Counted from the first letter of the stretch, positions 1 to 9,524 are shown. The stretch is 64,000 nt of DNA from Providencia burhodogranariea DSM 19968 (GCF_000314855.2 NZ_KB233222.1:2042694-2106693), one strand, 5' to 3'. The notes: a model not told the origin generated them from the sequence alone. Made by a program: numbers and translations.

Positions 1-141
1 AAACCACTTCAAATATCTTTTACTTTTTTTGATATTACATTTTTTTTCAAATAACACTTTTTCGAATTGTGAAATATTTTCAGCTAACGATGATAAAACA
101 CCCATTCCTGTTACAACAACACGACAACGTTTTGTTTCCAT
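1..141 (-). CDS. beta-ketoacyl-ACP synthase (ketosynthase), N-terminal part only
   Basis: Only the first 47 codons lie in the window; the gene continues beyond position 1. The translation opens METKRCRVVVTGMGVLSS, the typical start of FabF/KAS-II type condensing enzymes (RVVVTGMG followed by a small-residue stretch). The catalytic Cys-His-His triad would be outside the window, so whether it is an active synthase or a chain-length-factor type partner cannot be told. It is the last gene of a same-strand set with ACP, dehydratase, reductase and holo-ACP synthase, so it should elongate an acyl chain on that ACP. A 167-bp gap separates it from the GcvT-like gene. Confidence 0.8.
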   Translation of the reverse strand, partial: METKRCRVVVTGMGVLSSLAENISQFEKVLFEKKCNIKKSKRYLKWF

Positions 142-308
142 AAAAATCCCTAATGACTAACATTGACATTAAAAACAAATACAATAGATATTTTTTTATT
201 TATTCATTACCATTAGAAATATAAAAATGAATATAAGCCCAAAGATAACCCCCCCATCTTTAAAATAAACCAATTTAAAAATAGAACGTTAAGTACTGTG
301 GTCAGAAT

Positions 309-1445
309 TTACTTTTTTAAGTAGCTATCTTCCGTTGGATTAACAATCGAACTTAGATTATTAATAAATGGAATGCTCGATGTTACAAAACTCACATCAC
401 CATCTTTACTTTTTATAATATAATCATCAATACCAACATAAGAATATTTATATTTTAAAAACACTCTCGCAATATAACATTTTAATGTATGGGAAAAGCC
501 GATATTAACAACACTGCCAATATCTTCCTCCTTATAGAAGACTCTATCCCCTAAAGAAATTCCTTTACCATGTTTTCCCATTATTTTAGCTCCAACAATA
601 CGCTTTGACACACCTATCTCAGCCCGCATTTCTATCGCATTTTTGCCAATAAAATCATCTTTGTCGTAACTGATAGCCCATTGCATTTGCAGTTCGATAG
701 GACATCGGCTGAATGAATCATAAACACAGGGCTCCCAACACGGATTTTCCAATCTGACATCACGTAGATAATCAATCCCTCCAATTCTTAAATCATATTT
801 ATCCGTTAACTGAGATATATCCTCCCATATTTTAACCAACTTTTCTTCTAGCCCCATGATGTAATAGCAATATTCTCCGTGTTTACCTACACGCATAATA
901 ATATTTTCATCAACATACATATATTCATGTAAAGGTAATCCAATGATATCCATTCCAAATATTTCTGATAAAACCTCCCAAGAATACGGACCTTCAAGGC
1001 AAATTGTTCGCCATTCACAACCTAATGAAATGACTTCATCTATCTGAAAATTTTCTTTGCTATTTTTTTTATCTACTAAAACATTATTAACTAGCTGGCA
1101 AAGCTTATCACTACTCAGCCATTCTGAAATTAGGATATAGGATTCATTGTCACATACAACATATGCATCACTAATAATTTCCCCATTTTCATCCAAGAAA
1201 AATGTATATAACAACTGCTCGTCACGGATTGAAGAAATATCAGCAGATACTAGAGGATTTAACAAGCGCCAGGCTTCATCACCATAAACTTTAACTATTC
1301 CATAATGAGAATAATCAGCCATTATTGCACTATTTCGTACAGCAAAGTAATCATCACGCTCTTGATATTCACAATCAAGAATGCTCGCGTTATTATAATT
1401 GGTTGATAATCCATTAGCATTTTCATTCATCTTAAAACGTTTCAT
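309..1445 (-). CDS. GcvT-like aminomethyltransferase / folate-binding protein in a fatty-acid-like cluster
   Basis: The 378-aa protein has the layout of the glycine-cleavage T-protein family (GcvT N-terminal fold then the C-terminal barrel). Visible marks are LDENGEIISD around residues 84-93, equivalent to the GcvT stretch holding the catalytic Asp (D93 here), RIGGIDYLRDVRLENPC (the family's G-x-x-x-R-x-x-x-R-x-E segment), and DFIGKNAI. The start is well supported by AGGAGGT just before the ATG. It lies between an ACP and a ketosynthase and not next to gcvH or gcvP, so a role in glycine cleavage is unlikely. A tetrahydrofolate-dependent one-carbon or demethylation step on a carrier-bound product is an inference; the substrate is unknown. 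Confidence 0.72.
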   Translation of the reverse strand: MKRFKMNENANGLSTNYNNASILDCEYQERDDYFAVRNSAIMADYSHYGIVKVYGDEAWRLLNPLVSADISSIRDEQLLYTFFLDENGEIISDAYVVCDNESYILISEWLSSDKLCQLVNNVLVDKKNSKENFQIDEVISLGCEWRTICLEGPYSWEVLSEIFGMDIIGLPLHEYMYVDENIIMRVGKHGEYCYYIMGLEEKLVKIWEDISQLTDKYDLRIGGIDYLRDVRLENPCWEPCVYDSFSRCPIELQMQWAISYDKDDFIGKNAIEMRAEIGVSKRIVGAKIMGKHGKGISLGDRVFYKEEDIGSVVNIGFSHTLKCYIARVFLKYKYSYVGIDDYIIKSKDGDVSFVTSSIPFINNLSSIVNPTEDSYLKK

Positions 1446-1465
1446 AATACCTCCTATCTATAATA

Positions 1466-1771
1466 TTAACTTTTACAAGACTGTGCCTCTTGCTTATTCA
1501 AAATAAATGTCACCAAACTATTAATTGTTCGCATATAAGATGGATCATCACCTTCAGTCACCTGAATATTAAATTCATCATTAAGAAATACTAAAATTTC
1601 AGTGGCATCAACAGAATCTAGCTTTAATCCATTACCAAATAATGGAGTGTCATCATCAATTTGATTTATTTTTTTTTGCAAATTAAGACGTTCAATCAGG
1701 CCTTCTTTAACTCTTATTAGCATCGCTTTTCTTTTTTCAATTTTATCATTTAATTCTGCATCATCACTCAT
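1466..1771 (-). CDS. acyl carrier protein
   Basis: A 101-aa acidic protein with the carrier-protein four-helix pattern. The phosphopantetheine attachment site is LDSVDA, with Ser53 as the acceptor; housekeeping AcpP has DSLD, so this is a divergent carrier. It is a little longer than AcpP (about 78 aa) because of extra residues at both ends. RBS AGGAG lies 9 nt before the ATG. It should be loaded by the AcpS-like protein encoded at 3154-3522 and should present intermediates to the dehydratase, reductase and ketosynthase of the same operon. Confidence 0.85.
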   Translation of the reverse strand: MSDDAELNDKIEKRKAMLIRVKEGLIERLNLQKKINQIDDDTPLFGNGLKLDSVDATEILVFLNDEFNIQVTEGDDPSYMRTINSLVTFILNKQEAQSCKS

Positions 1772-1799
1772 AATATTAAACTCCTAATTTTAAAATGAA

Positions 1800-2369
1800 T
1801 CATTCAAATTTAATATCTTCTCTATAATTAACTATTGTTCCATTCGCGATTATCTTCTTTCCAACTCTTGCCTCTACTAAGTAATGTTTAAAATTATTAA
1901 TATCAGAAAGTAAAAGTGAACTCTTAACTTCTATTGTATCCCCTGGGTACACAGAATTCTTAAACTTTAAGTTCTGCGACACCAAAACCCCTTCAACTCT
2001 ACTTCTATGTTCGATAAGAATTAATTCTGATTCTGGCTGTTTAATAGCTTGAGCTACTTCAGAAAAACAATTTAATACAACATTTTTTCCTTTCTTATAA
2101 ATAGAACAAAAGTCATCAATAAAAGAAAAATATTCACTCGCTTGTCCAAATATTTCAGCAATCATAATTCCTGGCATAACCGGATCTTCAGGATAGTGTC
2201 CTAACAAATAATTATCATTATAAGTAACATGTTTTATTATCGTTATTGAGCCTTTTTCACCTGGAATAAAATCGATAATTCTATCGACCATAATGATAGG
2301 TTGTCTCCACCCACCAATTTTTAAAAATAGAGATGGAGTTAATAGTGAGTTATTATAACGATTTGTCAT
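1800..2369 (-). CDS. FabZ/FabA-like 3-hydroxyacyl-ACP dehydratase (hotdog fold)
   Basis: The 189-aa protein carries GHYPEDPVMPGIMIAE at residues 57-72, the hotdog dehydratase signature with catalytic His58 and acidic Glu72. It is longer than E. coli FabZ (151 aa). It would dehydrate the 3-hydroxyacyl-ACP made by the FabG-like enzyme. It starts 9 bp after the restored stop of the reductase gene, which implies tight co-transcription. FabA-type isomerase activity cannot be excluded from sequence alone. Confidence 0.8.
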   Translation of the reverse strand: MTNRYNNSLLTPSLFLKIGGWRQPIIMVDRIIDFIPGEKGSITIIKHVTYNDNYLLGHYPEDPVMPGIMIAEIFGQASEYFSFIDDFCSIYKKGKNVVLNCFSEVAQAIKQPESELILIEHRSRVEGVLVSQNLKFKNSVYPGDTIEVKSSLLLSDINNFKHYLVEARVGKKIIANGTIVNYREDIKFE

Positions 2370-2378
2370 ATTTATCTC

Positions 2379-3135
2379 TCATCGCATAACCATTCCACCA
2401 TCCACTATTAATGTTTGTCCAACAATATAACTGGATGCATCTGAACTTAAGAAAGCAATAACATTAGCAACTTCTGAACATAAGCCTAGCCGTTGCATTG
2501 GGATCACTGATTTCATGTGACGTACCACTTGCCGCGAAACTTTTTTTTACCATTTTAGATTCAATCATACCTGGCGCTACTGCATTAACCCTGACACCTT
2601 TATTAGCGAGCTCTGCCGCTATAGTGTGTGTAAAGCCAATTAGCCCTGATTTAGCAGCACTATAATTACTTTGACCAATACTGGGGACAATACCAGCTAT
2701 TGATGAAACATTAATTATTGCTGCCTTTTTTGCTGTTCTTAATAAAAATAGTAATTTCTTCGTAAAATGACAAGTTCCTAGTAAATTTGTATTAATAACA
2801 AATGAAAAATCATCAATATTGATACTAGAAAAAAGGTTATCTTTGATGATACCTGCATTATTTACTAATACATGAATTACATTTACTATTTCTTCAACCT
2901 TAATTATAAAATTAGAAATTGATGCACCATCATTAATGTCACATTGTAAAATATGTAAAAAATTACTGTATTTACTTTCTATTTTTAATTTATCTAAAGC
3001 ATTTCTAGCTTGATGGTAAACTGCAAATACATGGCAATTCTGCTCAAGATATTCTTCACAAATTGCTATTCCTATATCACCATTAGCACCCGTTACTACA
3101 ACATTTTTATTAGCTAAATCAGAATATATAGCCAT
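2379..3135 (-). pseudogene. FabG-like 3-oxoacyl-ACP reductase, frameshifted at an A8 run
   Basis: The reading frame from 3135 gives an SDR reductase with the TGANGDIG cofactor motif (residues 15-22), NNAG (92-95) and catalytic Ser145-Tyr158-Lys162. At positions 2541-2548 the coding strand has eight A residues, after which the frame runs into a junk tail ending at 2464. With seven A residues the protein would continue in the other frame through MQRLGLCSEVANVIAFLSS and the typical C-terminus GQTLIVDGGM, stopping at 2379 and giving about 251 aa, normal for FabG. RBS AGGTGAT precedes the start. This is either a true or phase-variable frameshift or a homopolymer sequencing error. The enzyme would reduce 3-oxoacyl-ACP using NADPH. 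Confidence 0.8.
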
Positions 3136-3153
3136 GATATATCACCTATACAG

Positions 3154-3522
3154 TCAATCAAAAATAGCCATAGCTATCGCATACTTACTACAATGTGAAA
3201 TACTTATAGATGTTTTTGATATATTTTTTTCATTTAGCAATTTAAGCAAACGACCTTTAAAAATATAAAATGGTGCACCATAGTTATCATGGTGAATTTC
3301 TATATCATGAAATAATATCCCCAACCTAAAACCAGTACCGATCGCTTTAACCGCGGCTTCTTTTGCAGCCCAAAATCCGGCAATACGTTCGTGGCTCTTA
3401 CTTAGTTCACCTATTGTTTCTATTTCGTTAGCAGTAAGTATTCGATTAATTAAACTTTGACCACTTCGCTCAATCGCTATAGAAATTTTTTTTATCTCTA
3501 TAATATCTACTCCGATTCCCAT
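3154..3522 (-). CDS. holo-ACP synthase (AcpS-type phosphopantetheinyl transferase)
   Basis: The 122-aa protein starts GIGVDIIEI, the AcpS signature with the metal-binding Asp, and has [16 protein letters not shown], the second signature with the WxxKEAxxK motif. The length matches AcpS (about 120-126 aa). It transfers phosphopantetheine from CoA to the Ser of an ACP. It is the first gene of the operon, so it is probably a dedicated enzyme for the ACP at 1466-1771, while the housekeeping acpS would sit elsewhere. It starts 75 bp after the stop of the upstream TpsA gene. Confidence 0.88.
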   Translation of the reverse strand: MGIGVDIIEIKKISIAIERSGQSLINRILTANEIETIGELSKSHERIAGFWAAKEAAVKAIGTGFRLGILFHDIEIHHDNYGAPFYIFKGRLLKLLNEKNISKTSISISHCSKYAIAMAIFD

Positions 3523-3557
3523 GATAGTTCCATATATCTAAAATTAAATATTTATTA

Positions 3558-3585
3558 TATGTGGAAAGTATTAACTCTCCACATA
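3558..3585 (-). terminator. hairpin between the TpsA gene and the acyl operon
   Basis: TATGTGGA (3558-3565) pairs with TCCACATA (3578-3585), an 8-bp stem with a 12-nt loop, just after the TpsA stop codon. There is no strong U run behind it on the minus strand, so it is at best a weak terminator or a processing site. Confidence 0.35.
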
Positions 3586-3596
3586 CCCATTAGATA

Positions 3597-6122
3597 TTAC
3601 TCAATGATTTGACCAACAACCTTACCTTTATTAGTATAACTTCCAGAGCTGTCTATCTTCACTCCATCACGCCCTACAATAACACCTGATTTTTCATTCG
3701 TAATATCCTTTCCTGTAATAGATGATATTTTTGTTGAATTCAATGTGCCATTATTGATTACATTCCCTGTCACTCGAAGATTAAAACCATTTTCGCCAGA
3801 CATAAAGCTTTTTGAACCATTAGTATATTTACCATTAACATTTATTAATAATTCTTTAATTCCTGAGATCATTCCTTTATTTTCAAAATCAGTTGATATG
3901 GTAATTTCTGTCATTCCATCCGAGGCAATTACACCATCTAAATTATTATCTTCTACTGTTCCAGATCCCGTATTGCTTAGCTTGTTAGTATTAAGCTTGA
4001 GTTTTTCTTTACCATATAAGGTGCCATGATTATTAGTAAATGTCTCTGAAGTAATAAAAGCTTCTTTTTTAGATGCAATTAATCCCCTAGAGTTATCTAC
4101 CGTTTTATAATTAATATCCAAATTACCCTTTTCAGTAATAATGCGACCGCTAGATGATGTCAATTTATCGCCTTTTAAAATTATATTACCTTTACTGATT
4201 ACACCACCAATTTGGTCTGGCTGCCCAATATAAAAACCCATTTCTGGTCGATATCCAGAACTATTATTATTCGTAACCTCAGCAGAATCTATATCAAGAT
4301 CAACTTGTGTCACAATAAGCCCCGAAGTGTTATTAAACTTATTGGTCTTAATATTAATAGAATCTCCTTTTATTACACCTTTATGGTTGTTAACATAAGG
4401 TGTTTTAATTGTTGAGTTTTCGCCTTCTAAGAATACAACACCAAAGTTATTATCCAATGTCTTCTCAATAGTTACATCTGCACCTTGCTTAGCCGCTAGG
4501 CCACCATAAAGATTATCAATACTTTCAGAAGTAAAATTTAAAAAACCACCTGATTTGATATGCCCCCATTGATTTGAGATCTTTCCTTTATTTACAAAAT
4601 CCATATTTCCTTCTGTTGCAATTATTGCTTTATCATTGGTCAAGCCAGAAATAGTGATAGACATGCCACCCTCACCACTTAGAATGCCTAGCGAATCATC
4701 ACTATCTGTATCTGCAGTTAATCCATCATTTTTTAAGGTATTTCCATTAGTATTAATAGTTACTTTCTTAATTGAACGTAATCTACTTTGATTATTATTA
4801 AAAATACCGCTATTTAAATTAATATTTTCAGCTGTATCTATTGTGCTATCAATATTGTTAAAGTTTTTATTATTGGTATTAAAATCAATATTTCCATTTG
4901 ATTCTATTTTCCCTTTTTTGTTACTAAACAAACCACTATTAATTGTAATTCCATTCGTTGATGCCAATCCAAGATTAGCTCCTATTGTAGATGAGTTTGT
5001 AATTTCATTACCATTAGTTTGAATATTTAACAGATTATCACTAGCAATATATGATGCATAATTAGTTAATGCACCACTATTTATTGAAACTGTTCCTAGG
5101 GAAGAGATATCGCTGCCATCAATATTACTAAATTTCTGACCTTTCGTATCTATTGTGATTGTTTTAGAGCTTTTTATTTTCCCTGTAATATTCGATATCC
5201 CACCATCTAGGCTGATATTAACATCACCTTTTGTTGATATTTTACCTTTTTCATTTTGTAAAATTCCACTATGAACAATATTGATACCACCTTCCTCTGC
5301 ACCAAGTTTTCCATAAATTTGTAATGGTGATTTATTTTCCGTTCCTATAAACTTCAGTGACTTAGTATTTAACTCTGCATCTTTCACAATTTGAAAGCTA
5401 TATTTACTAGTGGCTCCACTTCCTGTGATAGCAATAGCTTGATCGTTCTCAGCATTGACTTGATTAGCTCCCGTTGTAATTCTCACCTCACTACTATTTA
5501 CATCAATAATCCCATCTATAAATATATTTCTTGCAATTAAATCGATATTTTTTATTACGCTATTAAAAGTCGCTCCATTGTTAATGGCGATATTACCTTT
5601 TTCAACTTTATAACCATCAACCGTATTATTTTTGACCGATAAAGAACCTGTTGTTAGTACAACTCGATTCGCACTCAAAAAACCACAACTGTTACAGATA
5701 ATTCCTGATGGATTTGAAAGAATCACTTGAGCATTACTTCCTGCAACTTCAACGAGTCCGTTTACGGTACTAGGATTTTTAGAATTAACTTCTAAAACGA
5801 TTACTTTAGCAACACCATTTGATAAATTGCTATTTCCATCAATATGTCCTGATAGCTGCGTATCAGCTCCATCCTTACTATTATTAAGAATGGTCCCTGA
5901 TTCAGTCACATCGAAGCTATCAACAGTATTAAGAGAGCCATCATTAATGGTAGATGCTATATTAAAAATTTGGACATTAGCTTTTTCTAAATTTTTTATC
6001 TGCTCATCTGATTCCAACTCATTTATAGAGTTAGCTTGCATTATTGTTGCCATACTTAATGTGGCTATAAATGAAAAAAATAAAAACACCAACTTGAAAT
6101 AAGATTTATTCTTCCTATTCAT
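3597..6122 (-). CDS. short haemagglutinin-type TpsA exoprotein
   Basis: Begins with a signal peptide (MNRKNKSYFKLVF... ending near MQANS) and a two-partner-secretion domain: NPSGIICNSCGFLSANRVVLTTG, given here in two parts as NPSGIICNSCGF and LSANRVVLTTG, is the NPNG-type motif recognised by TpsB transporters. The rest consists of many short beta-helix repeats (KGDVNISL, KTITIDTKGQ, NLLNIQTNGN type). At about 841 aa it is far shorter than FhaB or CdiA (2000-5000 aa) and ends without any toxin or cell-binding domain. No tpsB partner is encoded in the window. The ATG at 6122 with AAGGTG six nt upstream is preferred over a GTG at 6131. It may be a truncated adhesin or a small secreted filament. 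Confidence 0.8.
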   Translation of the reverse strand: MNRKNKSYFKLVFLFFSFIATLSMATIMQANSINELESDEQIKNLEKANVQIFNIASTINDGSLNTVDSFDVTESGTILNNSKDGADTQLSGHIDGNSNLSNGVAKVIVLEVNSKNPSTVNGLVEVAGSNAQVILSNPSGIICNSCGFLSANRVVLTTGSLSVKNNTVDGYKVEKGNIAINNGATFNSVIKNIDLIARNIFIDGIIDVNSSEVRITTGANQVNAENDQAIAITGSGATSKYSFQIVKDAELNTKSLKFIGTENKSPLQIYGKLGAEEGGINIVHSGILQNEKGKISTKGDVNISLDGGISNITGKIKSSKTITIDTKGQKFSNIDGSDISSLGTVSINSGALTNYASYIASDNLLNIQTNGNEITNSSTIGANLGLASTNGITINSGLFSNKKGKIESNGNIDFNTNNKNFNNIDSTIDTAENINLNSGIFNNNQSRLRSIKKVTINTNGNTLKNDGLTADTDSDDSLGILSGEGGMSITISGLTNDKAIIATEGNMDFVNKGKISNQWGHIKSGGFLNFTSESIDNLYGGLAAKQGADVTIEKTLDNNFGVVFLEGENSTIKTPYVNNHKGVIKGDSINIKTNKFNNTSGLIVTQVDLDIDSAEVTNNNSSGYRPEMGFYIGQPDQIGGVISKGNIILKGDKLTSSSGRIITEKGNLDINYKTVDNSRGLIASKKEAFITSETFTNNHGTLYGKEKLKLNTNKLSNTGSGTVEDNNLDGVIASDGMTEITISTDFENKGMISGIKELLINVNGKYTNGSKSFMSGENGFNLRVTGNVINNGTLNSTKISSITGKDITNEKSGVIVGRDGVKIDSSGSYTNKGKVVGQIIE

Positions 6123-6131
6123 AATAATCAC

Positions 6132-6403
6132 CTTAGATTATGTTAAAAAAAGAAAATGATTTCATCTGATCACATAACAGTAATTTCATGGAGATTTACT
6201 ATCAATTAACAAAAGTATTCTCTGGGAAATACTTTCATAAAAATCATTCTTAATAAATTAAAGTCTAGACTAAGGATACATGTTGATAAATTTATCATCG
6301 ATAAAATTGACCCTAAACCAATAATATACTTTGATAACAATTAATAAAAAATAACAACCTAATATTTTCATTTGATCTACTTACAATAAAAGCCATATAA
6401 AAA
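6132..6403. other. AT-rich intergenic region
   Basis: Holds the presumed TpsA promoter on the minus strand. I see no open frame with a ribosome binding site and no clear operator. The terminator of the next operon lies at its right edge. Confidence 0.4.
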
Positions 6404-6425
6404 ACCCGAACTATATAATTCGGGT
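6398..6425 (-). terminator. Rho-independent terminator of the Ig-like gene operon
   Basis: ACCCGAA (6404-6410) pairs with TTCGGGT (6419-6425). On the minus strand the stem is followed by TTTTTTA, a good U run. It closes the operon that ends with the gene at 6509-7516. Confidence 0.75.
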
Positions 6426-6508
6426 GACTTATTACACTTAAAAATAATTGAAACTTCCTTAAGTATATAATTTGTTATTTGAAGGAAACCATAATCATTT
6501 TTTATATC

Positions 6509-7516
6509 TCATGGCAATTTATACATGAAATATTTTCTATATTTAGATGATGTACTACTGGTTGTTTTTGTTCCAGTTCGTACATCAAAAACAATATAGG
6601 TACGCCGTAATTCCGGTGATTCAGAATCACATTCATCTTCATTCTCATGTTCTTCCTCATCTTCCAGTAGCTCTTCTTCTCTTGTGCGCGCCCGTTCATT
6701 TGTCCAGTATGTTTCATCAACCGCCGTTGACCATATAAAATAAGAACTAAGATTACCCCACTGTGTGAATAACCTTTCATAGGTAGCAACGGGTAATAAA
6801 TAATTACCATAATCATCTTCAGCTTCTGAGAATTTATATTTCTGGCGATCTGAGCGAACAAAGTCACGTAAGAAGAAGGAATACACCACTAATTCATCAG
6901 TAATATCATCTTTTGCTATAATACGAACTTCTCTGCGAGGATCCTCTTTAATTAGTACATCAGCTGACCCATCTGCATTTCCTCTAACAGTCACCTCAGA
7001 GATAATGTTCTCAATATTCCAGCTAATATTACGACTCCCGCCTCTCGTATGAATTGTAAATTCGGCACCAGCCCATGCAATAGACGGTTCCTCACGTAAA
7101 AAGGTATGGTTAGAGTTTGTTGCATTAATAATAGTAAAATTATCTGTCATTTCACGGAATGTTATCGTTTTTGTATTTTCACTTGCAGTATCTGATGTTA
7201 CATGACATCTAATAATAACATCTTCAGCAACGGTATCAGCAATATTTGCTACTGCCATACCAATACCGTCAGTCGTGGTTGGATAAATAGTCGTTTGTGA
7301 CTCATTGATAAAAGCGGTTCCACCTAAGCTAATAACGGTAAATACAACATTTAAGCCTCTTGCTGGAGAAAAATCCGTTGAATCAATACAAACAACACTC
7401 ACTGTATTGAGGCTTTTTCCATCTGCAGGAGCATTATTGACTTTAATTGTTAAAGCTACAATATAATTATTGTCAGCCTTAGAATCATTCATAATAATCA
7501 AATTTTCATCAACCAT
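6509..7516 (-). CDS. Ig-like (Big_1/invasin-type) domain protein, acidic C-terminal part
   Basis: The 335-aa protein starts with an invasin-type Ig-like module (about residues 20-125: VALTIKVNNAPADGKSLN, GLNVVFTVIS, GGTAFINE, TDGIGMAVANI). A second beta-rich part follows, then a strongly acidic patch EEELLEDEEEHENEDE near residue 285, and a Ser/Thr/Lys-rich tail. There is no signal peptide or membrane segment, which is odd for a family that is normally extracellular. RBS AAAGGA precedes the ATG. It is the last gene of a three-gene same-strand group. Function unknown; a surface or toxin-like partner is only a guess. Confidence 0.6.
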   Translation of the reverse strand: MVDENLIIMNDSKADNNYIVALTIKVNNAPADGKSLNTVSVVCIDSTDFSPARGLNVVFTVISLGGTAFINESQTTIYPTTTDGIGMAVANIADTVAEDVIIRCHVTSDTASENTKTITFREMTDNFTIINATNSNHTFLREEPSIAWAGAEFTIHTRGGSRNISWNIENIISEVTVRGNADGSADVLIKEDPRREVRIIAKDDITDELVVYSFFLRDFVRSDRQKYKFSEAEDDYGNYLLPVATYERLFTQWGNLSSYFIWSTAVDETYWTNERARTREEELLEDEEEHENEDECDSESPELRRTYIVFDVRTGTKTTSSTSSKYRKYFMYKLP

Positions 7517-7529
7517 AAAATGTCCTTTA

Positions 7530-9488
7530 TTATAAAATTAATTGGCTATAATTCAGCATATTATATATTCCGCTAGGTATTGTACTCGTACCACTATTCC
7601 CTAAAGAATTCAGGCTCCCATCAATATCAATACAAATAAAAGCATCAGGTGGTGAATTTCTAGTTAACCGATAAACTGCTCTAAAAAAATAATTATTTAC
7701 AATTTGAAATGTAATATTATTCCCCCATCCTCCGGCATTTCCATTTTTATTAATAAAACTAAATGCACCGCTAGTTGCAGAAACTATTAAATTGTCTTTA
7801 TTCGCAATATTAGTTGGTATAGTTCCGCCATATTGCTTACTTCCCCACGAATAAAGTTTCCCATCTTCACATAGAACAGTAAAAGCACCATCACTTGAAG
7901 AAATGGCAATGATATTTCTTAATATGGCAATATCAGGAGGTACAATGCCGCCATAAAGTTCACTTCCCCAAGCACTAATAGATTTATCTTTATGAAGTAC
8001 TGCGAAAGCCTTTGTTGATGATGCAATTGCAATCGCATCTGATACTGGTGAAGGTATGGACCCACCATAATCGCGATTCCCCCACGCTTGCACAGTACCG
8101 ATATTCGTTCTTATCGCAAATGCGCCATCTGTCGCGACAACATCTACGATATTATTCAGAGTTTGTATTTCTGGGGGCATTTCACCACCAAAATTGCTTT
8201 CCCCCCAAGAAGACACAAATCCTTTGCTGTTTAATGCACAAAAAGCACCTCTTGCAGCTGATAGGGTTATAAAATCACTTATTGATGCTAAATTAGTGGG
8301 AATTTCACCTCCAGCAGCATTATTACCCCATGCTTTAAGATAACCTTGGGTAATAATTGCACAAATTGCTGAACGATTGCATGAAGCTGTTGATACCCCT
8401 TCTACAATTGCGGTTAAATCTCCACCAACGCTATTATTGCCCCATGAATATAATGTATTTCTTTCATCAATCACTGCGACTGAATTTGGCGAGGATATTA
8501 TTCCCGTAATAGTTGTAAGATCCATAACATTGGAAGGAGGTAATGCCCAACTAATGTTAGCTCCCCAGAAATTTATTTTCCCGTCTAGAGTAATAGCAAA
8601 AGCCACTGAGCCATTTTGATTTCCAACTGACGCTATATTCATAGGATAGAGCATAGTTTGCCCCTTTTGTCCGGGAATAGAAATATAGAGTTTTTTCAAT
8701 GGATGACAATCGGTAAATCGGGAGGCATCAATGAAATTGATGTCCATATGATATTGCCATCTAACGGCAATCGGCTCTTTGGTTACTGAATTAAAAGCAC
8801 ATAGATGAAGTGCTGAACGATCGCTATCTCGTTTACCGATAATAGCAACATTCTTTATAAAGATACGCACTACATTATATAAAGATACTATAGAATTTCT
8901 TTCGTTGACGGAATAATAGGCTTTAAGTGTATTATCAATATAAGGAAATAAAAAATCCTTGGTATTATTAATAGTAAAAATAATGGGTTTGCCAACTTCA
9001 TTCGCAGTGACTATATGGATTTCATCCCATTTATTTAAGTCACCAATATAAGCGTGTACTATATCACCGCTCTTCATTCCTTCCCATATAGGTATGATGA
9101 CATGTATCGACATATCTATTGCTGAATAATCAATAATATTATCAATTGCCTCTTGAATTACTGGCGCATCAAGTTCCCCAGAGGCGCCAATAAATTCTGA
9201 ATCGTCTGCATCATGAATTGAAGGATCATCTAAATAATCAACTCTAATAATAACAGTTTCCGCAACGATATTCGTAAAGCTGACATCCGCAGTACCAATG
9301 ACAGATGTAATACGGCTAGTCATATTAGTCAGTGTATCTGTAAATACTGCATTTCCCGTAAGCGTAAACAATAATGTTTTATTATCTATTAATTCATTAT
9401 TATTTTTTAGTACAGCATGAGCACTGTTAGTTGAAACACCATTTGCTTCAGCTCCAGATGTAGCAACGACATTAACATTTATAGGCAT
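7530..9488 (-). CDS. Ig-like protein with eight WG-type (RCC1/BNR-like) repeats
   Basis: Numbered from the upstream in-frame start at 9506, residues 10-100 form a Big_1-like Ig module (GAEANGVSTNSAHAVL) and 112-200 a second beta module with IPIWEGMKSGDIV. From about residue 300 to 600 there are eight repeats of about 40 residues, each holding an [AS]WG and usually GG-x-[IM]P (WG at about 314, 355, 393, 434, 475, 513, 555 and 594), with an alternating AFAVL/GAFCAL strand. This resembles RCC1-like beta-propeller blades. The ATG at 9488 is chosen because GAGG sits 6 nt upstream; the TTG and ATG at 9506-9501 have no RBS. No signal peptide is visible. Function unknown. Confidence 0.65.
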   Translation of the reverse strand: MPINVNVVATSGAEANGVSTNSAHAVLKNNNELIDNKTLLFTLTGNAVFTDTLTNMTSRITSVIGTADVSFTNIVAETVIIRVDYLDDPSIHDADDSEFIGASGELDAPVIQEAIDNIIDYSAIDMSIHVIIPIWEGMKSGDIVHAYIGDLNKWDEIHIVTANEVGKPIIFTINNTKDFLFPYIDNTLKAYYSVNERNSIVSLYNVVRIFIKNVAIIGKRDSDRSALHLCAFNSVTKEPIAVRWQYHMDINFIDASRFTDCHPLKKLYISIPGQKGQTMLYPMNIASVGNQNGSVAFAITLDGKINFWGANISWALPPSNVMDLTTITGIISSPNSVAVIDERNTLYSWGNNSVGGDLTAIVEGVSTASCNRSAICAIITQGYLKAWGNNAAGGEIPTNLASISDFITLSAARGAFCALNSKGFVSSWGESNFGGEMPPEIQTLNNIVDVVATDGAFAIRTNIGTVQAWGNRDYGGSIPSPVSDAIAIASSTKAFAVLHKDKSISAWGSELYGGIVPPDIAILRNIIAISSSDGAFTVLCEDGKLYSWGSKQYGGTIPTNIANKDNLIVSATSGAFSFINKNGNAGGWGNNITFQIVNNYFFRAVYRLTRNSPPDAFICIDIDGSLNSLGNSGTSTIPSGIYNMLNYSQLIL

Positions 9489-9524
9489 ACTGACCTCAGT
9501 CATCAATGAAGATAAGATAATTTA

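Noticed and set aside
3745-4029. Plus-strand frame inside the TpsA gene
   Set aside because: It is antisense to a clearly coding repeat protein and has a low-complexity product.
3597-6122. Contact-dependent inhibition toxin (CdiA)
   Set aside because: The N-terminal TPS domain would fit, but there is no VENN-type junction, no toxin domain, no immunity gene and no CdiB gene.
6502-6867. Minus-strand frame of 121 codons inside the Ig-like gene
   Set aside because: It overlaps the better-supported gene at 6509-7516 in another frame, has no RBS and no recognisable domain.
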